Below the pieces are notes generated by a model, which was given only the letters and a program-made list of their open reading frames with translations, did not search any database and had not been told where the DNA came from. Positions 4,763-10,922 of a DNA stretch of 10,922 bases are shown here, in pieces (position 1 is the first letter of the stretch; each line of letters opens with the position of its first letter). Where the stretch lies: assembly GCA_021803885.1 (NCBI GenBank), contig JAJZKY010000096.1, forward strand, positions 1-10,922, in the 5' to 3' direction. A program made the position numbers and the translations under genes. Source of the stretch: Planctomycetota bacterium (GTDB lineage Bacteria > Planctomycetota > Phycisphaerae > WQYP01 > JAJZKY01).

Positions 4763-6466
4763 ATGATTGCCGCGGAAAATCCTTTAATTGTGCAGGGCGA
4801 TTTAACTGTGCTGGTGGAAGTGTACAGCCCGCGGTATGCGGAAGCGCGTGATGTGCTGGCTCGGTTTGCGGAATTGGTCAAATCGCCGGAACATATTCAC
4901 ACCTATCGGATTACGCCGCTGTCGGTGTGGAATGCCTGCGCTTCAGGCTGCACCCCGCAGTGGATCATGAGTTCATTGGAGGAATTCGCCAAATATCCGG
5001 TGCCTGAGCACGTGCGGGTGCAGGTACGGGACCTGGCCGGCCGCTATGGGAAACTGCGGCTGATCCGCCATGAGGCGGATATTATTTTATCCGCCGATGA
5101 TGCGACCCTCGCCGAGGAAATATCGCGTCAGGACCTGGTGCGGCCGCATCTGGCCCGGCGACTTTCACCCACCACGTTTATCGTGCCATTTGCGGCCCGC
5201 GGACAGATCAAACAAGCCTTGATCAAAATCGGGTATCCAGCGGAGGATCTGGCAGGTTATGTCGGTGGGGAAAATCTGGTAATCGGTTTACGGATTCCCG
5301 AAAGTCTGGGCGGCCGGCCGTTTGAACTGCGCCACTACCAACGCGATGCCGCGGAGGTGTTTCATGCTGGCGGCAGCGATCGCGGTGGGTCCGGGGTGAT
5401 TGTGCTGCCTTGCGGCGCCGGCAAGACTATTGTGGGCATTGCTGCCATGGCGAAGTTGCAATGCTCCACGTTGATTTTAACCTCCAGCGTAACGGCGGTG
5501 CGACAATGGATATCCGAGCTCATCGATAAAACCACGCTCACCGCTGATCAAATCGGTGAATACACGGGCCAGAGCAAGGAAATTCGCCCGGTCACGGTGG
5601 TGACTTATCAGGTGCTCACGCACCGGAAAAAGAAAACCGACGAATTTCCGCACCTGAAAATTTTTGATGGCGGCAACTGGGGCTTGATTATCTACGATGA
5701 AGTGCATTTATTGCCTGCACCTGTATTTCAGATTACCGCGGACCTGCAGGCCCGCCGACGCTTGGGGCTTACGGCCACGCTGGTACGGGAAGATGGCCGG
5801 GAAGATGAAGTGTTCGCCTTGATCGGTCCCAAGAAGGCGGATGTGCCCTGGAAAGATCTGGAACACCAGGGCTGGATTGCCAACGCCGTGTGCACCGAGG
5901 TGCGGTTGGAGATGCCGGAATCGCTGCGCATGACGTACGCGCTGGCCGAAAATCGCAGCAAGTTCCGGGTGGCGGCGGAGAATCCAGACAAATTCGCACT
6001 GGTACGCGAGATCCTCAAGCGTCATGCCGGCGAGCCAACGCTGGTCATTGGCACGTATGTGGAACAAATTGAAGCTTTGGCCAAATCCATTGGGGCGCCC
6101 GTTCTTACGGGTTCAACGCCCCAGGCGCGGCGCGACCGGGTGTACGCTGATTTTAAGGATGGGAAGGTGGGCGTGCTGGCCGTTTCCAAGGTGGCTAATT
6201 TTGCGCTGGATCTGCCTGATGCGTCGGTGGCGATCCAAATATCCGGAACCTTTGGTTCCCGCCAGGAGGAAGCACAGCGGCTGGGTCGCATTTTACGGCC
6301 CAAGTCCGGACACAATCAGGCCCATTTTTATTCTTTGGTTTCACAGGATACAGTGGAGCAGGACTTTGCCATGAAGCGGCAGTTATTTTTATGTGAACAA
6401 GGCTATGAGTACCGTATTGTGCATGCTGCCCAATGGGCAGCTTTGGAAACGGCCGCTTTGGCCTGA
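4763..6466 (+). CDS. XPB-type superfamily 2 DNA helicase (bacterial ERCC3/Rad25 homologue)
   Basis: A 567-residue ATP-dependent DNA helicase/translocase. The N-terminal part (about 1-170) matches the damage-recognition-like region of bacterial XPB, with the typical opening NPLIVQGDLTVLVEV, SPEHIHTYRITPLSVWNA. The first RecA domain has LRHYQRDAAEVF, Walker A GAGKT (Lys221), DEVH at 312-315, motif III GLTATL and the XPB signature RED at 342-344. The second has motif VI QRLGRILRP at 505-513. All core catalytic residues look intact. In archaea and eukaryotes XPB opens DNA in repair and transcription; the bacterial role is less clear. The ATG at 4763 is chosen because GAGGG lies 5 nt upstream and the protein then begins like its relatives; ATG 4760 is nearly equivalent, while the longer TTG-type extension to 4703 is unlikely. 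It forms an operon with the following gene. Confidence 0.92.
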   Translation: MIAAENPLIVQGDLTVLVEVYSPRYAEARDVLARFAELVKSPEHIHTYRITPLSVWNACASGCTPQWIMSSLEEFAKYPVPEHVRVQVRDLAGRYGKLRLIRHEADIILSADDATLAEEISRQDLVRPHLARRLSPTTFIVPFAARGQIKQALIKIGYPAEDLAGYVGGENLVIGLRIPESLGGRPFELRHYQRDAAEVFHAGGSDRGGSGVIVLPCGAGKTIVGIAAMAKLQCSTLILTSSVTAVRQWISELIDKTTLTADQIGEYTGQSKEIRPVTVVTYQVLTHRKKKTDEFPHLKIFDGGNWGLIIYDEVHLLPAPVFQITADLQARRRLGLTATLVREDGREDEVFALIGPKKADVPWKDLEHQGWIANAVCTEVRLEMPESLRMTYALAENRSKFRVAAENPDKFALVREILKRHAGEPTLVIGTYVEQIEALAKSIGAPVLTGSTPQARRDRVYADFKDGKVGVLAVSKVANFALDLPDASVAIQISGTFGSRQEEAQRLGRILRPKSGHNQAHFYSLVSQDTVEQDFAMKRQLFLCEQGYEYRIVHAAQWAALETAALA

Positions 6467-6488
6467 AAAGTACTGAGGGAACGCAAAG

Positions 6489-8600
6489 ATGGCGTGGTTT
6501 AAAACCAGCGAATACAGTCGTGATATGGATGACCTGGAGCTGGGCGAACCTGGTCTGCCAGTTCATGAAATGTTTGAAATGTTCGGCTTGAGCATGCCGG
6601 CGTGGCACAAAACTCCCGTCGCTACGCGCAAAACGCTGCTCCAGTATCTAATTTATCCGGCCAACTCGGTGCTGCGCAGTTCGGCGCCGGGGGTTGAGGC
6701 GCTCATTGGCGTGGCGGTGCTTGATGCCGCATGGAAAAAATCGGAAATTCGCCAGGGCAAGGCCAGTGGGTTGTTCTGGAGCCTGTTGCAAGCCCTGGAA
6801 TTCCGGGAGGATGTTCCGGACGGCGCCGTGATGGGCGGCCTGCTGGAAGAGATATTTACCATTGAATGGACGGCCCAACTGGTCAGGAAAAACAATGCCG
6901 GCCTGCTGCATCATGATGTCCAGCAAAGCGTGCGATCTCGGGCGTGGGTGCGCGGATTTCTTTCCGCGACGGACAAAGCGGCGTGGACGAAAAAAATGCG
7001 ACTTCAAGGCCCGTTGCATTCTCCCATGGACAATCAGGATGTGTTTGCCAAAGTGCAAAAACTGGTTGCATTTTGTTTGCAACAAAGCCAACCGCTTTCG
7101 GTGGAGGGCGAGGTCGACCATGCGGCTTTTGGAGGGCGGTTGGAGTTTTACCGATTGCTGGGTCTGGCGGTGCAACATCTGTTGCTGATTCCCTTTCTGA
7201 ATCCAAAAACACTGGACTTGCAGGTGATGATTGATCCGACCGCGCGCGAGTCGCTTGAACGTCCAGCGGTGGCGCGTCCCGCGCCGGCTGCAGCGGTGGC
7301 GGAAAGCTGCCATTTCCCCTGGATGATCGAGGACATCATCGTCGTGTTGACACAAGCCGGGTTCAAACCCCTTCGCCAGCGCACCGACGGGGAAATGTAT
7401 ACTCAGGATATGCTGGAACTGCAATCCAACATCGCGCCTTTGCCGGAATGGTTGCCTGGCGTCATGCCGCCCAGCGCCACGCACCGGAATTTTTTTGCAT
7501 CGAGTTCGTTTCGCGCCTCTTTTGCCGTGGACCTCGCCAGGCGTGCAAAATTCATCCACCATGATCGAAATGGCTCATGGCGGGATCTGATACCAACAGA
7601 CAAAGGCCGGGATTTCCTGGCCCTTTCAGCCCAGCAACGGGTCCGGCATTTGGCTGAAGCGATGATCGCCGATCAGGAAAAGCGTGGCAACAGCGAAGGC
7701 GTTTTGTTCGACAAGCCGTTTGGTGGAATGGAGTGGCTGGCCGGGGCAAAATCCCGCCTTGGCAATCTGCGCCCCATCATCGCCCAAACGGTGGATGGGT
7801 ATCCACCCGAGAGCTACATTCCGGGTGTAGACTTCCTGCGGTACCACGCCACGCAGGACAATCCGTACATCGCAGAGGCCCGGGACAAAGAGGTGCGGCG
7901 ATTTTTATCGTACCGGCATGGCGACATGGGCACCCCGGAATCCTTGCCGGAAAAATGGGAGGATCTATGGATTTCCGACCTGCGCCGGGCGTTATTTGTG
8001 CATCTTGCGGGATTGGGCGGAGTGACGTTTGGACGCAACCGGGACGGCACGGGACCGGTTTACTTTCATGTCAATGCCCTCGGGCGGTACCTGCTGGGCC
8101 TCACGAAAGAGTTGGTCCATGATCAGACGCAATCAGCGCCCGACAAGCCTCTCCTGGTGCAACCCAATTTTGAAGTAGTATTTGTGGCCGCAGCTCCGGC
8201 TCTCCTTGTGCTTTGCGGCCAATTTTGCGAGCGCTGCGGAAAGGGTTCCGTCGGCAATCTTTTAAGAATCACCAAAAAGTCGATTGTTCGCGCCGCCCGC
8301 GCCGGGTGGACGGTTGAGCGTGTGGTGGAAAACCTTGCCAATGCCTCAGCCAAGCCGCTTCCCGCAAACGTCTTGCATGAAATCCGTGGATGGTTTTCCT
8401 CCTTGCGGCTGGCGCAGGCCTATCCTTGTGTCCTGGTAGAGTGCCCCGACAAGGCCACTGCCGAGCGCGTCTGTTCGCTGTACCGAGGGTTGGAACGTCC
8501 GCCAAGAATACTGGAGGGGCATCTGGTGGAGTTGCGCGGAGACGTAAGCATTGAGAACATCACATTCATGCTGGGCAAGGCTGGAATCTTTGTCACCTGA
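6489..8600 (+). CDS. XPB-associated Helicase_C_3-domain protein
   Basis: A 703-residue protein starting 22 nt after the helicase stop, with GAGGGA 8 nt before its ATG, so it is co-transcribed and probably a partner. The C-terminal third carries the helicase-associated (Helicase_C_3, XPB/Ssl2 N-terminal-like) pattern. Key stretches are LLVQPNFEVVF at 555-565, a DNA-binding-like segment ITKKSIVRAARAGWTVERVV near 592-612, LPANVLHEIRGWFSSL, and a final ILEGHLVELRG...MLGKAGI. The first two thirds are helical, with winged-helix-like stretches (for example IEDIIVVLTQAGFKPL and LRRALFVHLAGLGGVTF), and no ATPase motif is visible. In Mycobacterium a protein of this domain type is encoded beside XPB (Rv0862c next to Rv0861c). 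By analogy it may load or regulate the helicase on DNA. The biochemical role is unproven. A long antisense frame at 6648-7562 is a shadow. Confidence 0.8.
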   Translation: MAWFKTSEYSRDMDDLELGEPGLPVHEMFEMFGLSMPAWHKTPVATRKTLLQYLIYPANSVLRSSAPGVEALIGVAVLDAAWKKSEIRQGKASGLFWSLLQALEFREDVPDGAVMGGLLEEIFTIEWTAQLVRKNNAGLLHHDVQQSVRSRAWVRGFLSATDKAAWTKKMRLQGPLHSPMDNQDVFAKVQKLVAFCLQQSQPLSVEGEVDHAAFGGRLEFYRLLGLAVQHLLLIPFLNPKTLDLQVMIDPTARESLERPAVARPAPAAAVAESCHFPWMIEDIIVVLTQAGFKPLRQRTDGEMYTQDMLELQSNIAPLPEWLPGVMPPSATHRNFFASSSFRASFAVDLARRAKFIHHDRNGSWRDLIPTDKGRDFLALSAQQRVRHLAEAMIADQEKRGNSEGVLFDKPFGGMEWLAGAKSRLGNLRPIIAQTVDGYPPESYIPGVDFLRYHATQDNPYIAEARDKEVRRFLSYRHGDMGTPESLPEKWEDLWISDLRRALFVHLAGLGGVTFGRNRDGTGPVYFHVNALGRYLLGLTKELVHDQTQSAPDKPLLVQPNFEVVFVAAAPALLVLCGQFCERCGKGSVGNLLRITKKSIVRAARAGWTVERVVENLANASAKPLPANVLHEIRGWFSSLRLAQAYPCVLVECPDKATAERVCSLYRGLERPPRILEGHLVELRGDVSIENITFMLGKAGIFVT

Positions 8601-8647
8601 CCGGCGTCGCCCGCCGTTGCACCTGCTCCATGCCTGTCGTCGGGCCG
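8601..8647. other. Convergent gene junction
   Basis: Only 47 bases separate the ends of two convergent genes. No clear hairpin followed by a T run is visible in either direction, so transcripts may overlap or end by Rho. Confidence 0.4.
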
Positions 8648-10672
8648 CTATGCCGCAGCCAATGGGTCGGCCCCGGTGGCCCGATTGGCTTTTTGCCGGC
8701 GTAATGCGGCAACCGCATCGGAATAAAGCGCTCCCTGCTGCTCTTTAATAATGGTTCGCACATCGTAGGGATCCAGCGAATATTTGGCTCCAACGGCATT
8801 AAACAGGCTCCGTTCCGAGGGCGTCAGCGGGCCGTTGGATAGTGTCGCTCGGATGAGAGATCCAAGCCACAGCCGCACCTCTGCTCCGGAGGCCGGCTCT
8901 CGCGTCTGCAACTGGCCGTTTTGGGCCGCCTCCAACAGGCGGTGCAGTTGTTCCTCAGAAACGTTCTGTCTTCGGGCAACCTGACTGAGCATTTCCCGCG
9001 TGGGCGCATCCAGGGGATTGCCGGCGGCGGTGGTTTTAACCGCCCAAGCCACCAATCCGGCAATTTGCGGCGGCGGGCGCTGGGGTAAATTGGCTTTTAC
9101 CACGGCCTGGTCCTGCACGAAGGGATCCGTTTCATCGGCGGTGGACGCCACAGACTGCAATTGATGAATCAGCACCTGAGCCGCATCGCCGGACATGGGT
9201 AGAATATCGGAGAGTACCCAGCCGTTGGAGCCATCGTTGAGCGGGGTGCCACAAAATGAGCAGGTGCTGGAGGCGTCATCGGTTTCCGGCGCTCCACAAC
9301 TTGGACAATGCGCCGCGGCAATGCTGGCGGCAATGGAGGTTTTGGCTCCACTGGCCCGCTTCAATACGAATAAATAAAGGGCTACATTGCTTTGCATCAT
9401 ACGCACAATCTTGCCTTCCCCGCCATCCTCATAAAGCCGGGCGGAAGCGTGCACCTCCACCAGCACACGGTCAAAGGGCTGGGCCGGAATGACCCCCAGC
9501 GTGTCCACAGCGCCGACCGCGCAATCGCCCCAGAACGTGCGCTTCCGATTGGGACCCAAAGGGGCATGCAGCAATTGCGCGTAGGCAGCGCAGAATTCCG
9601 GACTGGCATTTTTTTGTAGAGGCTCCACTTTCCCCAGTCGGTCTGCCAGAGCTTTGCGCCAAAACATGACGGAAACGCGATCTTCAATATCCGGCACATT
9701 AAAGTCCGGATCGGTCTGTTCCAGATCCCCCACGCCGGGAAGATTGCGTGGATATTCCGGCTGCCACTGGGATTCCTGGGTGATATTGACCAATACCCAG
9801 TCATATTGGCCGCTGCGCAAAATGGCTTGGCAATTGCGGCATCGAGCCTCTGCGTTGATCGCAATGGGGGCCCCGCAGTTGGGGCAGCAACCTTCAATAA
9901 GCCCGTTTTTGTTGGTGGTTTTGGCGCCGCGCCGCCGCAAAAATGTCCAGTATTCCGCAAACGCAGCATTGCTGAATCCGCCGGAAATAACGGATCCATC
10001 GGTCAGTGAAATGTGCTGATCCAGAGCACTCGCGTCAATGCGAACGGTGGCGGAATCGAAGACATTGTCGCTGGTCAAGTGCATCAAGGCAATGTGTTCG
10101 ATATTCACCCGCTGCATGCGATCGCGGTAGCCTTCGGCCTGCTGCTGCAAAAATTGAATCTTAAATCGCTCATGCACGCCATCCGAAATAAACGCCCGGA
10201 TTGTGGCCACGTTTTGCGCACTCCAGGCATCCTGAATTTTTAGAAACGCAGCGCTGATGCGCTGGTAAAACGCATCCGGCGAAAACGCTGGATCGCGCAG
10301 CTTCAGGGCGCTAAGTGCCGCCATTTCCGCGTTGCCATCAATTGCTTGCAGCCCATTTTGAGTGCGTTGATTGCGCACGTATCCGGCCACGCCGCGATGG
10401 GTGAAATAGTAAAAAATTCCGCAACCGATTACCAGTGGAATGCCAATTTCAGGCTGTTGTATCAGCAGATACACGAGCAGGTACATCAAGGCCCCGCCAC
10501 CACCACCACCACCACCACCGCCTCCACTTCCGCCCCCGCTGAAACCCTCGCCGCCGCCGGCCCGGCCAAACACGGGATGGGCGGCTGCCAAAACCAGCAG
10601 CACGCCAATTAACGGTCCACCTGCCAAGGCCAGACGTGCCAACAATCTCATCAGTGCGATACGCTTGAACAT
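8648..10672 (-). CDS. Tim44-like membrane protein with two zinc ribbons and a TerB-like C-terminus
   Basis: About 674 residues from the ATG at 10672. In order: signal peptide (1-36, RLLARLALAGGPLIGVLLVL); a Gly/Ser tract (about 38-60); a hydrophobic membrane hairpin or helix (61-90, MYLLVYLLIQQPEIGIPLVI); a first Tim44-like alpha+beta domain (about 130-245, with YQRISAAFLKIQDAWSAQNV); zinc ribbon 1 (CPNC 263-266 and CRNC 278-281); a second, related domain (about 330-440); zinc ribbon 2 (CPSC 456-459 and CSFC 471-474); and a helical TerB-like region (about 535-650, with IAGLVAWAVKTTAAGNPLDA). Bacterial Tim44-like proteins are membrane-associated and poorly characterised. A GTG at 10774 would add 34 residues that do not look like protein and would bury the signal peptide, though it overlaps the upstream stop (GTGA). 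ATG 10651 is another option. Confidence 0.78.
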   Translation of the reverse strand: MFKRIALMRLLARLALAGGPLIGVLLVLAAAHPVFGRAGGGEGFSGGGSGGGGGGGGGGGALMYLLVYLLIQQPEIGIPLVIGCGIFYYFTHRGVAGYVRNQRTQNGLQAIDGNAEMAALSALKLRDPAFSPDAFYQRISAAFLKIQDAWSAQNVATIRAFISDGVHERFKIQFLQQQAEGYRDRMQRVNIEHIALMHLTSDNVFDSATVRIDASALDQHISLTDGSVISGGFSNAAFAEYWTFLRRRGAKTTNKNGLIEGCCPNCGAPIAINAEARCRNCQAILRSGQYDWVLVNITQESQWQPEYPRNLPGVGDLEQTDPDFNVPDIEDRVSVMFWRKALADRLGKVEPLQKNASPEFCAAYAQLLHAPLGPNRKRTFWGDCAVGAVDTLGVIPAQPFDRVLVEVHASARLYEDGGEGKIVRMMQSNVALYLFVLKRASGAKTSIAASIAAAHCPSCGAPETDDASSTCSFCGTPLNDGSNGWVLSDILPMSGDAAQVLIHQLQSVASTADETDPFVQDQAVVKANLPQRPPPQIAGLVAWAVKTTAAGNPLDAPTREMLSQVARRQNVSEEQLHRLLEAAQNGQLQTREPASGAEVRLWLGSLIRATLSNGPLTPSERSLFNAVGAKYSLDPYDVRTIIKEQQGALYSDAVAALRRQKANRATGADPLAAA
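10497..10517. repeat. (CCA)7 trinucleotide repeat encoding polyglycine
   Basis: Seven uninterrupted CCA units (GGT... reading as glycine on the coding minus strand, phase GGT/TGG resolved as Gly in the gene frame) extend into CCG and CCT units. They encode part of an 11-glycine run in the linker after the signal peptide of the Tim44-like protein. Such tracts can change length by slippage in whole codons without breaking the frame. Confidence 0.75.
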
Positions 10673-10770
10673 GCCCAAAATTGTAACCGGCGAGTGTGGG
10701 CCTGCAAGTCCACAGGTTTCGTTGGGCACGGATTTTAGGCGCATCGGATTAGGCCCGGACCAATCTGTGG

Positions 10771-10922
10771 TCACGGAGGCGTGTGGAGTTTGCCTCTGGG
10801 ATGATTGAAGTGAATGATGGTTGTCGCAGGGAGCTTTTTAATACGCGTGATCAACATGCTGTCTTTTACCCAATTAACCTTGTATGTGAAGGCGATTTTA
10901 TCACCTACCGCCAGATGAGCCA
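10771..10922 (-). CDS. C-terminal fragment, possibly a CusF-like copper-binding domain
   Basis: A minus-strand reading frame enters from the right edge and runs about 50 codons to TGA at 10773-10771. The visible protein includes HLAVGDKIAFTYKVNW, then SMLITRIKKLPATTIIHF and a basic Pro-rich tail. The wording V-G-D-K-[IV]-x-F, followed by an alternating strand and ITRI.KLP, resembles the last strands of the small CusF-like beta-barrel that often accompanies SCO/copper proteins. The metal-binding Met/His/Trp residues would lie further upstream and are not visible. Coding character is good, but the family call is tentative. Its stop overlaps a GTG (10774-10772) of the next gene's frame, and it is on the same strand as the Tim44-like gene with about 98 nt to the preferred ATG, so they may share a transcript. 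Confidence 0.5.
   Translation of the reverse strand, partial: AHLAVGDKIAFTYKVNWVKDSMLITRIKKLPATTIIHFNHPRGKLHTPP

Noticed and set aside
6648..7562. A 304-codon open frame on the minus strand inside the Helicase_C_3 gene
   Set aside because: It is fully antisense to a well-supported gene, is rich in Arg/His/Gln without domain patterns, and has no ribosome site; it looks like a GC-driven shadow.
1..10922. Search for a CRISPR array, tRNA genes, phage genes or a complete insertion sequence
   Set aside because: No spaced direct repeats, tRNA-like cloverleaf, integrase/capsid-type or transposase-type proteins were seen by eye in any gene or spacer.

Overview
The window looks like chromosomal DNA of a planctomycete-type bacterium, probably in or near Phycisphaerae. 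That placement is inferred from protein style and not from a marker gene. The clues are an excisionase-like HTH protein with a low-complexity Gly/Ser middle and two C-terminal membrane helices, a LolA-like exported protein, an OmpA/MotB-type lipoprotein, a Tim44-like/TerB-like membrane protein, and a moderately GC-rich, loosely packed gene order with few strong Shine-Dalgarno sites. No tRNA, rRNA, CRISPR array, phage module or intact insertion sequence was seen.

Layout. At the left edge (1-231, +) is the 3' end of a HAD-family hydrolase gene, followed after 5 nt by an exported LolA-like protein (237-1097, +). A 273-bp palindromic element (1094-1366) with perfect 34-bp terminal inverted repeats and two internal hairpins fills the gap between that gene and the convergent OmpA-like lipoprotein gene (1391-2332, -). 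Further leftward genes follow: the HTH/membrane protein (2461-3390, -), with a recognisable sigma70-like promoter at 3482-3510, then a small single-pass membrane protein (3524-3982, -) and a ferritin-like protein with degenerate metal ligands (4117-4662, -).

A roughly 100-bp divergent spacer separates the ferritin-like gene from a rightward two-gene operon. This holds a bacterial XPB-type DNA helicase (4763-6466, +) and, 22 nt downstream, a Helicase_C_3-type XPB-associated protein (6489-8600, +). The pair recurs in other bacteria, for example Mycobacterium, and probably acts together on DNA in the cytoplasm. Convergent with it, 47 nt away, is a large secreted or membrane-anchored protein (8648-10672, -). 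It has two Tim44-like/zinc-ribbon units in tandem and a TerB-like C-terminus. At the right edge (10771-10922, -) is the 3' end of a further gene that may encode a CusF-like copper-binding domain.

The most unusual item is the 273-bp element. It looks like a non-autonomous, MITE-like insertion whose ends fall on the stop codon of the LolA-like gene. The identifiable transition-type mismatches in its hairpins all become G-U wobble pairs if the minus strand is transcribed. This suggests either a selected structured RNA or strand-biased cytosine deamination.
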